DNA of 64,000 nucleotides from Chryseosolibacter histidinae (GTDB lineage Bacteria; Bacteroidota; Bacteroidia; Cytophagales; Cyclobacteriaceae): positions 186,001 through 250,000 of the forward strand of contig NZ_JAHESF010000001.1 in NCBI RefSeq assembly GCF_018598225.1, in the 5' to 3' direction. The number at the start of each line of letters is the position of its first letter. Positions within the stretch are counted from its first letter, which is position 1. Below the pieces are notes generated by a model. The model was not told where the DNA came from, made no database searches, and worked only from the letters and a program-made list of their open reading frames with translations. The translations under genes and the position numbers were made by a program. This document shows positions 35,014-43,291 of this stretch, one piece after another.

Positions 35014-35595
35014 CTATTCATCATCCAATCCCATTCCATCAAGGATCTTCTGCGTATACTTTTCAACCCTTGCCTCCCGAGTTTTGGACTGTTTGGCCGA
35101 CGAGAAATAAAAAATGTACGCTCGTTGCCGCCCGGGTGTCAATGCGTTGAAGGCAGTTTTCAGGGCGCGGTTCTTATTCAGCCTGACTTGTAATTCTTCG
35201 GGCATCTTAAAATCCGAAGTCTTTTTCAACGTCACTTTTACACCAGATTCCTCCACGGCAATGGCCTCGTAAACGTACTTCTTCAAGGTTGATTTCATCT
35301 TTACGATCTCCGCGAGACTGGTGAACCGGATCTGGCGTGCCACCTGTACATTTTCCGTTTGCTGGATCAGGATCTTTTTGGGATCCTTCATCAAGGCCCC
35401 TTTGAAAAATAGGAGCGCACAATATTCTTTGAACCCGTGGATCAGCACGATGTTCTTTTTCTCGAACGTATAACAAGGCTGGCCCCACTTCAATTCTTCC
35501 ACCAGGTCGCAGTCGAGAATGATATCTCTCAGCTGCTGAAATTCCTTCTGCCACGGTGTAGCCTTATTAAAAAACCAATCGATCTTTGGGTTCAT
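35014..35595 (-). CDS. YdeI/OmpD-associated family protein (DUF1801)
   Basis: A 193-residue protein. The first 110 residues are the DUF1801 fold (LRDIILDCDLVEELKWGQPC, IHGFKEYCALLFFKG); the end LTPGRQRAYIFYFSSAKQSKTREARVEKY is the YdeI motif. Family members in enterobacteria affect peptide-antibiotic tolerance, but the mechanism is not settled. Fifth gene in the operon. Confidence 0.87.
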   Translation of the reverse strand: MNPKIDWFFNKATPWQKEFQQLRDIILDCDLVEELKWGQPCYTFEKKNIVLIHGFKEYCALLFFKGALMKDPKKILIQQTENVQVARQIRFTSLAEIVKMKSTLKKYVYEAIAVEESGVKVTLKKTSDFKMPEELQVRLNKNRALKTAFNALTPGRQRAYIFYFSSAKQSKTREARVEKYTQKILDGMGLDDE

Positions 35596-35623
35596 GCGCT
35601 TTTTTTTTATTTGTTCATTATGA

Positions 35624-36001
35624 TTATTCCTGTACCAGGTATACCACGTTGCCGTCCGGATCTTTCAGGGTAAACCACTTTACCTTCGAGCCCGGGCCGT
35701 ACAGATCATCTTTAACTTCGTTGACTTCAACACCTTGTTCACTGAGTGTTTTGTGGGCAGCGGCAACGTCGGGCGTTGCAAAGTATACCACCATGTTACC
35801 GGGCTTCAGGTGCTCGTGGTAGGTGGTGAGTGTGATGGAAACCTTGCCATCGGGAAGGGTGAGGGATACCCACCAGCGGTTGTCATCCTGCCGGTAGTCA
35901 GACGCGGCCTTCAGACCCAGCCTGTCTGCATAAAACGTTTTTGCTTTGGGCATGTCGTTGACAGGCACCGTGAACATGATAAGCTTGCTGATCATTTGCA
36001 T
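35624..36001 (-). CDS. VOC-family (glyoxalase/bleomycin resistance-like) protein
   Basis: A 125-residue protein with the paired beta-alpha-beta-beta-beta modules of the vicinal oxygen chelate fold: TVPVNDMPKAKTFYADRLGL at the start and VKWFTLKDPDGNVVYLVQE at the end. A metal-binding Glu is kept near the terminus. Substrate unknown. Fourth gene in the operon. Confidence 0.87.
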   Translation of the reverse strand: MQMISKLIMFTVPVNDMPKAKTFYADRLGLKAASDYRQDDNRWWVSLTLPDGKVSITLTTYHEHLKPGNMVVYFATPDVAAAHKTLSEQGVEVNEVKDDLYGPGSKVKWFTLKDPDGNVVYLVQE

Positions 36002-36028
36002 ACGATATTAGCTATTATTGATGAATTA

Positions 36029-36412
36029 TTATTGAGCAACGGCAACGATCTTTCTATTGGCCGGCCTGAAATACCATGATATGACTGTGAGGGTGAGCAA
36101 TAACGCGGGACCGAAAAACTCGCTGGCGGCGCTTCCGGAAGCCGTATGAGAAAAGAGCGCGCCCAGCATTGTAAAAATGAAGCCCGCGTAAGCCCATTCC
36201 TTCAGTAACGGAAACCTGGGAACAAGCAATGCCACAACACCCAGGATCTTCGAAATGCCGAGGATCGTCAGAAAATAGACAGGATAGCCGAGCTTTATAA
36301 TAAAGGCCGTTTCCTCTTTTATGTTGAGCAACTGAACGAACCCTGTGGATAACATTCCTAACGAAAGCCAAATGGTGGCAACCCAATAGATGATCTTGTT
36401 TCTCTTAGTCAT
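36029..36412 (-). CDS. DoxX-family membrane protein
   Basis: A 127-residue protein with four membrane helices (about 8-28, 45-65, 72-92, 98-117) and the DoxX pattern GISKILGVVALLVPRFPLLKEWAYAG. DoxX proteins are linked to thiosulfate or oxidative metabolism in some organisms but mostly uncharacterised. Starts nine bases after the SRPBCC gene. Confidence 0.87.
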   Translation of the reverse strand: MTKRNKIIYWVATIWLSLGMLSTGFVQLLNIKEETAFIIKLGYPVYFLTILGISKILGVVALLVPRFPLLKEWAYAGFIFTMLGALFSHTASGSAASEFFGPALLLTLTVISWYFRPANRKIVAVAQ

Positions 36413-36420
36413 AGTTGTAG

Positions 36421-36903
36421 TTATTTTAGTTTGCTGAGTACGTTTTGGAGTCGGTTGTGTGCCATGTTCAGTCCTGCGGCAAAAGGTTGCTTCAGCAGCT
36501 GATCTCTGAGCTCGGGTGTTCTGTAAATGGAGTGCATCCTGAGCCTGCTGGTGTCGTCGGTGAGCTTTTCAAATTCCAGGAACTCGAGCTGTACCTCCAA
36601 CGGCGAACCTTCCATCTCAAAGGTCCGGATGATCTTCTGGTTGGGGATAACCTCATGGAATACACCATTGGCGCGGAACACCACGTTCCCATTCGGGTCG
36701 GCGTTTTGAAATTGCCAGCCGCCGTGTTTTTTATTTTCGAACTTCAGCACTTTCACGGTGCCATAGTCGTGGGTCATCCACTGCTCGAAGATCTCGGGCT
36801 CCATGTGCGCCTTGAAAAGTAATTCCACCGGCAGGTCGAATTCCCGGGTGATCACCACGTCGTGTTTTCCTTCTTCAGCATGGACTTTTGTTTTCCGTTC
36901 CAT
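36421..36903 (-). CDS. SRPBCC/AHSA1-type ligand-binding protein
   Basis: A 160-residue START-like protein: ITREFDLPVELLFKAHMEPEIFEQWM and VFHEVIPNQKIIRTFEMEG-like segments are typical of the AHSA1 (activator of Hsp90 ATPase-like) family. It binds hydrophobic ligands in a deep cavity; ligand unknown. It follows the ArsR gene by three bases, a very common pairing in which the regulator controls its neighbour. Confidence 0.88.
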   Translation of the reverse strand: MERKTKVHAEEGKHDVVITREFDLPVELLFKAHMEPEIFEQWMTHDYGTVKVLKFENKKHGGWQFQNADPNGNVVFRANGVFHEVIPNQKIIRTFEMEGSPLEVQLEFLEFEKLTDDTSRLRMHSIYRTPELRDQLLKQPFAAGLNMAHNRLQNVLSKLK

Positions 36904-36906
36904 AGT

Positions 36907-37230
36907 CTATTTTTTTGATTTGTATTTTTTCATGATGGTTTCCAGTTTATTAAAACGGTCATCCCACATGTTCCGGAATGGCTCAATAAAGTCCGCGATC
37001 TCTTTCATCTTTTTGGGATTAAAATGATAATAAATTTCCCTTCCGTTTTGCTCCTGCGTGAGCAATTCACACTCGGTAAGGATCTGTATATGTTTGGAAA
37101 TGGTTTGCCGCGAAGAAGAAAAATTCTCCGCGATGGCCGTAGGGGTCATGGCCTGGAGGGCCAGTAACGTAATGATCGCCCTCCGGGTAGGGTCGGCAAT
37201 TGCCTGAAATACATCTCTTCGCAGATCCAT
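36907..37230 (-). CDS. ArsR-family (SdpR-like) repressor
   Basis: A 107-residue winged-helix repressor: [20 protein letters not shown] at the start, recognition helix in [20 protein letters not shown], and wing [10 protein letters not shown]. No Cys metal site, so it is the SdpR-like type rather than a metal sensor. First gene of the six-gene operon (regulator, SRPBCC, DoxX, VOC, YdeI, DUF4256). Its own promoter is overlapped by a perfect 9-bp inverted repeat, so autorepression is likely. Confidence 0.93.
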   Translation of the reverse strand: MDLRRDVFQAIADPTRRAIITLLALQAMTPTAIAENFSSSRQTISKHIQILTECELLTQEQNGREIYYHFNPKKMKEIADFIEPFRNMWDDRFNKLETIMKKYKSKK

Positions 37231-37243
37231 TTTATGCAGTTAT

Positions 37244-37281
37244 TTGACTGCAAATATATGTGCAGTCAAGTAGCTGCGCAA
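37244..37281 (-). promoter_or_regulatory. Promoter and operator of the ArsR operon
   Basis: Minus-strand promoter TTG (37281-37279), 20-base spacer, TATATTTG (37258-37251), perfect consensus. The inverted repeat TTGACTGCA (37244-37252) / TGCAGTCAA (37261-37269), 8-base spacer, covers the -7 box and the start site. A further ATGCAGT half-site lies at 37234-37240. Geometry is that of a repressor blocking its own promoter. Confidence 0.8.
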
Positions 37282-37559
37282 GTGTTTTCAGGATTTTTTT
37301 TATGAAACCTGTGCAGGAAGGAAAAAAAGGCATCAAAATGAACCAGCATTAAGCAAAATGGAATGCGAACCTTCACCGGAAAGCCGTCGTGCGGAGGCCA
37401 ATCCGGCGTATAGGGGTATAGATAATTTGTACAATTTGTTTCTTTTTTTCGCCGGTTCGTTTACCTTTATATCGCTCCGTTGGCTTTTATTCCAAAAGCG
37501 AAAGCACTTCCCACCCAGCCATTTCGCAATTGTCACTACGTAACCTAAACCGTTTTACT

Positions 37560-39164
37560 ATGGATAAACGCCTACGTACCCGTTATTTGATTTTGTTGAT
37601 GTCGCTATTGCTGGCTTCCTGTATGCAGGATCACTCCGACTATCAACCCATTGAATCTCCTTTTAAAGGAATGCTGCTTTCCTCCCTGGACTCGAGGAAA
37701 GTAAAGAGCTCTTCCGAGCTCTATGAAAAAATGCAAGAGGTGATCAACAAGCTTGATTTTTACGACGTCAGAAAATACACGCTCGCGGGAGGGCAGGAGT
37801 TATTCACCGTGAGATTAGGTGAGTTGTCTGGCGTGAAAGGTGGAACCCGAAGGGCCGTTTTTCAAATGAACAATGGTGCGCTAACGGATTTCCGGATCGT
37901 TGCATTTGAAGGGGAGACGAACATTGAACCGGATGAGTTGATCATCAAGTTTATCGGAAACGAAGTTCATGATTTTACAGGCAGGGCTTCCGTTTATTCT
38001 CTTTATCAGGATATTTTGTTCTTTAATGAATACGAAGACGGCCAGGTAAAAATCAATGGCAGGGTCACGATTGGCGATACGGAAAAAGGAGGGAGGACGG
38101 CGCTCTGCACGGCCTGGTATCTTGTGACCACTACTTATTATTCTGACGGAACAACCTCTGAGACGTGGGAATTCCTGTATACTACGTGTGATTGTCAGGA
38201 GACGCGTATAGGCCGGAGCTTGTGTGGAGGTGGCGGTGGTGGTGGCGGAAGTGCTCCTCCTCCCAACACGGGAATTCCCACCAATCCGCAACCCGGCGAA
38301 CAAACTACGGTGACACTTGCTGATGGCACCGTCAAAGTGCTCCAATATAACTGTTACGACTGGGGTTGTGCATGGCAGACCATAATGGTAACCCTTCCGG
38401 CCGTTGTTGTCACAGCACAACGCAACACCTACTACTTTCTGCCACCGGCTCCCTTTCCCAACTATTTTGTGATCGGGCCTGACGGGTTGCTCTATACGTA
38501 TAACGCCAACTGGAACCAATGGATGGGAACCATTTCTCCGGTAGATCCTTGCGTTATTGCAAGAGCGCTCGAGCAAAACCAGGCGCTGAGGGGCAAGATG
38601 TCGGAACTGGATTCCAAGACAAATCTTAACTATGAGACAGGTCATACCTTCAAAAACAATGCGGATGGAACCTCGACGTATACGCCGGTGAACGGTGTCG
38701 CAGGCGAGGCATCGATCAATATCAATATCAATTCGCCCATCGATGGATTTATTCACACGCATTATGCCGGCCTCCTGTCGATCTTTTCGCCGGATGATAT
38801 TCGCTCCATTGCCCAGGTCCTTAACGGTGGCAACATGGTTAACCCTTCATCTTTTATGGCGGGTGTTGTTACAGCGAGTGGTACCAGCTATGCTTTGGTC
38901 ATCGATGATGTAGACCAGTTCCGGGCGTTCGCGAATAATTTCCTGAATGATGACGTCAATTTTAACTTGTTCGCAAGTGTTTATGGTTCTGTATATAAAA
39001 TTACTGAAACAAACAGCGTCGCACAAAATGAAAAATCATTCTTACAGATGTTGAATACCCTTCACTCGGGATTGAAGCTCCTGAAAGCTGATGGCACCTG
39101 GGGCGACTGGGATGTGCTGGAACTGGATGCAAACAACAATGTATCCGCCGCTGAATGTTTCTAA
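37560..39164 (+). CDS. Large lipoprotein with JAMM-like HxH-SxxD motif
   Basis: A 534-residue lipoprotein; the ATG at 37560 begins a signal peptide with lipobox LASC (the frame opens earlier at a TTG, 37530). Residues about 25-215 form a beta-rich domain ending in TTCDCQETRIG, followed by a run of eight glycines and a Pro-rich linker. The C-terminal domain (about 330-534) contains HTHYAGLLSIFSPDD at 399-413, matching H-x-H-x8-S-x2-D of JAMM/MPN+ zinc peptidases apart from Tyr in place of Pro and one extra residue in the spacing; Glu in NYETGHTF could be the general base. Function unknown. Pairs with the next gene. Confidence 0.75.
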   Translation: MDKRLRTRYLILLMSLLLASCMQDHSDYQPIESPFKGMLLSSLDSRKVKSSSELYEKMQEVINKLDFYDVRKYTLAGGQELFTVRLGELSGVKGGTRRAVFQMNNGALTDFRIVAFEGETNIEPDELIIKFIGNEVHDFTGRASVYSLYQDILFFNEYEDGQVKINGRVTIGDTEKGGRTALCTAWYLVTTTYYSDGTTSETWEFLYTTCDCQETRIGRSLCGGGGGGGGSAPPPNTGIPTNPQPGEQTTVTLADGTVKVLQYNCYDWGCAWQTIMVTLPAVVVTAQRNTYYFLPPAPFPNYFVIGPDGLLYTYNANWNQWMGTISPVDPCVIARALEQNQALRGKMSELDSKTNLNYETGHTFKNNADGTSTYTPVNGVAGEASINININSPIDGFIHTHYAGLLSIFSPDDIRSIAQVLNGGNMVNPSSFMAGVVTASGTSYALVIDDVDQFRAFANNFLNDDVNFNLFASVYGSVYKITETNSVAQNEKSFLQMLNTLHSGLKLLKADGTWGDWDVLELDANNNVSAAECF

Positions 39165-39187
39165 AAAATTATTAAAGCATATAACGT

Positions 39188-39700
39188 ATGAAATATATTC
39201 TGGTATTAGTCCTGTTTATATCGCTAGTTGATTCGTGGGCACAGGAGCCGAAAAAAGGCGACTACGTCACGGACACTGCGCTTGATAAGTTTGCCGGAAC
39301 CTGGCAGGGCACGCAGGGTGGTCAATCGTTGAAGCTGGTGCTGAAGAAGGAAAAAGTCTATTTCAAAGGCTTCGATTACTCGCGCGATCTGCTGATCGGC
39401 TGGCATGAGCTTACCATCAACGGGCAAGTTGTGGAAAGTACCCTGAGCTTTGCCGGAGGCCCGTATGACAAGAACGTCACCATTCTTGGATCGTCAGAAG
39501 GCCAGGTGCAGGTTAACCTGACAACCTTTCGTGACCTCTCGCGCGAAAGAAATCACGCCGGCACATTGCTTCTGCAGGACCCGAATGTGATCAGGCTTAC
39601 GCTTCGGTTAACGGAGCACGTGATCCTTAATAAAAAGAAACAAGACCCTGTGAACGCGCTTACGGTGCCCGGAGAATGGATCCTGAAAAAGGTTGACTGA
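39188..39700 (+). CDS. DUF6705-like secreted protein
   Basis: A 170-residue protein with signal peptide (cleavage after SWAQ, residue 19). The start of the mature part, LDKFAGTWQGTQGGQSLKLVLKK, and the later LRLTEHVIL resemble the DUF6705 pattern common in Bacteroidota, a probable lipocalin-like beta fold. It follows the JAMM-like lipoprotein by 23 bases and shares its terminator, so the two are probably made together. Could be a partner or inhibitor of that protein; nothing proves it. Confidence 0.7.
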   Translation: MKYILVLVLFISLVDSWAQEPKKGDYVTDTALDKFAGTWQGTQGGQSLKLVLKKEKVYFKGFDYSRDLLIGWHELTINGQVVESTLSFAGGPYDKNVTILGSSEGQVQVNLTTFRDLSRERNHAGTLLLQDPNVIRLTLRLTEHVILNKKKQDPVNALTVPGEWILKKVD

Positions 39701-39733
39701 TATAGGGTGTAGCTGGTAATCGAAAAGTATAAA

Positions 39734-39782
39734 GAGCCCCCTGGCGGTACAGCGACTGGCTGCCCGAGGGCTCCTTTTTTTT
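39734..39782 (+). terminator. Rho-independent terminator
   Basis: GAGCCC (39734-39739) with GGGCTC (39768-39773), loosely paired interior, then a run of Ts (39775-39782). Ends the lipoprotein/DUF6705 unit. Confidence 0.8.
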
Positions 39783-39974
39783 GAGCTTGTGCCGTCTCTA
39801 CGAGACCCTGATCCTGATCGTTTAAGATGCTACCGGTATGTCATACCTCGACGGACTTTATGAACCCTGCAAATCAGAAGACCGCGCGATGGATCAGGAA
39901 AATAAGTTCTATTAAAGTTGTATTTTCGAAGCAGTAAGCCCGCGACAGGAGCGGGCGATCATGGCTGTTAAGAA

Positions 39975-40745
39975 ATGGAGCTTGTTATTCTTTGCGTTGC
40001 TGCGCTGGTCACGTCGCTGCTGACATTTTTCACCGGCTTCGGACTGGGCACGATCCTGACGCCCGTGTTTGCGATCTTTTTTCCGATTGAAATTTCTATT
40101 GCCCTGACCGGCGTGGTACACTTCCTGAACAACATTTTTAAGTTTACGCTCGTGGGTCACCATGCCGACAAACGTATTGTTTTAAGGTTCGGCATTCCGG
40201 CGTTCGTTTTTGCGTTCTTTGGCGCTTTTGTCTTGCTGAAGATCACCGGCCTCGGGCCACTGTATGCCTATACGCTGATGGGCAAGGAGTTTGTGATAAC
40301 ACCCGTGAAGGCTGTGGTTTCCGTGCTGCTGATCATCTTCGCGCTGATGGAATCCATTCCGGTGCTGAAGAACATTCAATTCGGAAATAACCTGGTATTG
40401 GGAGGTATCTTAAGCGGCTTTTTCGGAGGGCTGTCCGGCAACCAGGGTGCGCTGCGGAGCGCGTTCCTGGTCAAAACCGGGTTAAGCAAAGAGTCTTTCA
40501 TCGCCACAGGAATAGTCATTGCCTGCCTTGTGGATTTTTCAAGACTGGGTGTTTACCTTTCACGATTTTCGGCGTCGGGTTTACAGGAGAATCTCACGCT
40601 GGTGATCGCGGCCACTTTATCAGCCTTCGTCGGTGCATTCGCCGGAAGCAGGTTGCTGAAGAAGATCACCCTGGAAACTGTACAGGTTGTGGTCACCGTG
40701 ATGCTCATCATCCTCTCTATCGCCATTGGGCTGGGGTTGGTTTAA
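39975..40745 (+). CDS. TauE/SafE-family anion exporter
   Basis: A 256-residue inner-membrane protein with about eight helices and the family pattern TFFTGFGLGTILTPVFAIFF at the start and GGILSGFFGGLSGNQGALRSAFLV in the second half. Members export sulfite, sulfoacetate or related organosulfur anions or take up other carboxylates; substrate unknown. The preceding 270 bases hold only the terminator and no gene. Confidence 0.88.
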   Translation: MELVILCVAALVTSLLTFFTGFGLGTILTPVFAIFFPIEISIALTGVVHFLNNIFKFTLVGHHADKRIVLRFGIPAFVFAFFGAFVLLKITGLGPLYAYTLMGKEFVITPVKAVVSVLLIIFALMESIPVLKNIQFGNNLVLGGILSGFFGGLSGNQGALRSAFLVKTGLSKESFIATGIVIACLVDFSRLGVYLSRFSASGLQENLTLVIAATLSAFVGAFAGSRLLKKITLETVQVVVTVMLIILSIAIGLGLV

Positions 40746-40759
40746 CAGACGGAGGGCTT

Positions 40760-41134
40760 TCATTTGGCAATACGACGAAAACGCACCAGGCCTATTAAAC
40801 CGACTACCATGCTTGCAAGGCCCAACAGTATGGCCACGATTGCGCCGGCAAGCCCATTACCGGTTCCAAAACCACCGGCGGCGTTGGCAGCATGCAGCAC
40901 ACCGATAAACAAGCTTGTTAATCCTAAAACACCGGCAACGATGGCCCTTGCTTGACTGCTGCCGTTGCGGGCGCGCCACCCAATGATCATACCGGTCAGA
41001 CCTGCTAACGCCGCTAAGCCCGGTAAGAGTCGCCCTGCTCCCAAACCACCCGCTCCTGATGCGGCGTGAGCGGCCAATGGCATTGCAATGATGATATATA
41101 ACAAGCAAAGACGAAGCAACTTTTTAATACCCAT
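40760..41134 (-). CDS. Small Gly/Ala-rich membrane protein (DUF6223-like)
   Basis: A 124-residue protein with an N-terminal signal-like segment (residues 1-25, MPLAAHAA) and three further hydrophobic helices separated by Gly-rich loops (GAGGLGAG, AAGGFGTGNG). The two loops are similar, which suggests an internal duplication of a two-helix unit. Resembles DUF6223 proteins; function unknown. Convergent with the TauE gene. Confidence 0.7.
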   Translation of the reverse strand: MGIKKLLRLCLLYIIIAMPLAAHAASGAGGLGAGRLLPGLAALAGLTGMIIGWRARNGSSQARAIVAGVLGLTSLFIGVLHAANAAGGFGTGNGLAGAIVAILLGLASMVVGLIGLVRFRRIAK

Positions 41135-41426
41135 AATTTTACCTTTTGTTTCTGTTTTGATTGAGATCTGTCATGGATGTTTGCCAGGACACCACAAACT
41201 AAATTGCAGTAGCGATACCTTTTTTAATGAATAGACAACCATCAGGGGCACGGCGATAATGTTGTAAAGTCTGGCGACTTTATTTGACGCTGATAAATGA
41301 GTAAGTGCTTGAAGGCGAGAGCCTGCGGAACCCAGCTGTTGCAAGTAAAAAAAATGTTCATCTTCTTGCGACATAAACATCCGGAAAGATCCCCGAAGGC
41401 CGGGCACTAGTGGTCGGGATGAGGCG

Positions 41427-42440
41427 ATGAACATAACCAGATACAAATATTTGAATTGGATACTCCATGCTTTTGCGTGGAGCCTGGTGCTCTTTCTCCC
41501 TTATCTGGTTTCTGATGCCGCCAACCAGTATAAAATTGGTCCGCTTCCAGGGGGCTACTTTACTTTGTCGGGTCTCGTCCACATGGTGATATTTTATGGG
41601 AATGCCCAGGTTCTCTATCCGAAGCTTCTTAACAGGTCTTACTGGCTGTTATACATGGTCTCGGTTGTTTCACTCGTTCTCTTATCCGTCATGGTAAAGT
41701 TCTACATACTCGAACAATGGTTCCCTGACGCAACACCCGACGCGCGAGCGCACGTGCTGTTCCCTTCCATGCTGGTATTTATTGTCAGCGTTTTTTATAA
41801 CATCACAATTGATAAGATCCGCGCTGAAAAACTCCAGAAAGAAAACGAAGCCCTGCAGCTGGCGATGGAAGTGAAGTTCCTGCGTTCGCAGATCAGCCCG
41901 CATTTTTTGTTCAATATTTTGACAAACCTGGTTTCGCTCGCAAGAAAGAAGTCTGACCAGATGGAGAATTCACTGCTGATGCTTTCCCGGTTAATGCGTT
42001 ATATGTTTTCTGAGGGCAGTAAAAAAATATCGCTGCAAGAGGAGGTGGAGTATCTTCAAAGCTACGTTGCCTTACAGGAATTAAGGTTCGGACGCGATGT
42101 GAAAATTATATTCCATGTGAATGTGTCGGATGAAGTGAAAACCCATAACATCGAGCCGATGCTGTTGATCCCATTTATCGAGAATGCTTTTAAACATGGA
42201 ACGGGGTATGTGGATGAGCCCGTTATAAACATCAGCTTAACTTTCAGAAAAGAAGTGCTGAGCTTTCAGCTGACGAACAAGTTTTCGCCGCAGCCGGATA
42301 CCAGCAAGGATGAAAGCTCCGGGGTCGGTTTGAGCAACGTGCGTTCGCGGCTGGCATTACTGTATCCGGGCAGGCACAACCTGGTGATCGATACCGGTAA
42401 CAACTTGTTCAGTATTAATTTAACCCTGAGTCTTTTATGA
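41427..42440 (+). CDS. LytS/YehU-type sensor histidine kinase
   Basis: A 337-residue kinase with four membrane helices (about 10-30, 42-62, 72-92, 110-128), no extracytoplasmic domain, a short coiled coil, and the His_kinase motif FLRSQISPHFLFN with phospho-acceptor His159. The ATPase part has IPFIENAFKHG and SSGVGLSNVRSRLALLYP. Overlaps the LytTR regulator by four bases (ATGA). Signals typically concern envelope or metabolite changes, not predictable here. Confidence 0.93.
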   Translation: MNITRYKYLNWILHAFAWSLVLFLPYLVSDAANQYKIGPLPGGYFTLSGLVHMVIFYGNAQVLYPKLLNRSYWLLYMVSVVSLVLLSVMVKFYILEQWFPDATPDARAHVLFPSMLVFIVSVFYNITIDKIRAEKLQKENEALQLAMEVKFLRSQISPHFLFNILTNLVSLARKKSDQMENSLLMLSRLMRYMFSEGSKKISLQEEVEYLQSYVALQELRFGRDVKIIFHVNVSDEVKTHNIEPMLLIPFIENAFKHGTGYVDEPVINISLTFRKEVLSFQLTNKFSPQPDTSKDESSGVGLSNVRSRLALLYPGRHNLVIDTGNNLFSINLTLSLL

Positions 42441-43150
42441 GGATGCGTTGTGTTGTTGTGGATGATGAGCCTTTGGTTCGGGAATTGATCGAGGATCACA
42501 TAAGCCAGGTACCTTTCCTGGAGCTCGTACGCTCTTGCAAAAACGCGCTGGAGGCAATGGAAACGTTGCAGAAAGCGCCGGTCGATCTGGTTTTTCTTGA
42601 CATCCAGATGCCCCGGTTAAACGGCCTGCAGTTTCTGCAATCACTGGGCAACCCGCCCCTGGTGATCATGGTCACGGCTTATGAGCAATACGCTGTGGAG
42701 GGGTTCAACCTCCAGGTTGTTGATTATATCCTGAAGCCCTTTGGTTTTGAGCGGTTCCTGAAAGCGTGCAATCGTGCCGCTGACTTGTTCCGCATGAAGC
42801 ATGCAGTCGCGGGGTTGCAACCGGAGAAGCGCGGCGATTTTTTTGTGAACGTGGAGTATTCACTCGTTAAGATCGTTGTTGCCGATATCAACTACATTGA
42901 AGGCCTCAAGGATTATATCAAGATCTATCTTTCTTCAAGCGTTAAACCTGTTCTCACCCGTATGTCGCTTAAGGCAATGGAAGCAAAACTTCCCGCCGGC
43001 ACTTTTGTACGTACGCACAAATCCTTCCTGGTGGCAATATCCAGGATCACAACCATTAAACGCGACTTTGTTTACATCGGTACAACTGAAATTCCTGTCA
43101 GCGCGACGTTCCGGGAAAATATCGACAAAATTGTAGGACCTCACAGATAA
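42437..43150 (+). CDS. LytTR-family response regulator
   Basis: A 237-residue regulator: receiver domain (2-118) with Asp9-Asp10, phospho-acceptor Asp55 in LVFLDIQMP and Lys in LKPFGFERF, then a LytTR DNA-binding domain (about 135-235; NYIEGLKDYIKIYL, FVRTHKSFLVAI). Partner of the kinase just upstream. Target genes are not evident nearby. Confidence 0.94.
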   Translation: MRMRCVVVDDEPLVRELIEDHISQVPFLELVRSCKNALEAMETLQKAPVDLVFLDIQMPRLNGLQFLQSLGNPPLVIMVTAYEQYAVEGFNLQVVDYILKPFGFERFLKACNRAADLFRMKHAVAGLQPEKRGDFFVNVEYSLVKIVVADINYIEGLKDYIKIYLSSSVKPVLTRMSLKAMEAKLPAGTFVRTHKSFLVAISRITTIKRDFVYIGTTEIPVSATFRENIDKIVGPHR

Positions 43151-43237
43151 CTGCGTACATCACTTACTACTTGTGAGCGTCTGAGTCAGCAAGCTCCACG
43201 TTGAGGAACATGGCTTTACGCTGCATGGCGGGTGTGG

Positions 43238-43268
43238 TTGTTATTTTAATTGATAACCTGTAAATTTG
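43238..43268 (+). promoter_or_regulatory. Bacteroidota promoter of the ParB-like gene
   Basis: TTG at 43238-43240, 20-base spacer, TAAATTTG at 43261-43268, a perfect match. Transcription would start near 43275, about 17 bases before the ATG at 43292. Confidence 0.75.
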
Positions 43269-43291
43269 GTTCGGCCCGTAATGTTGATACA

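Noticed and set aside
41171-41446. Minus-strand frame of 91 codons between the DUF6223-like and LytS genes
   Set aside because: Overlaps the start region of LytS, no domain, odd composition, no promoter seen.
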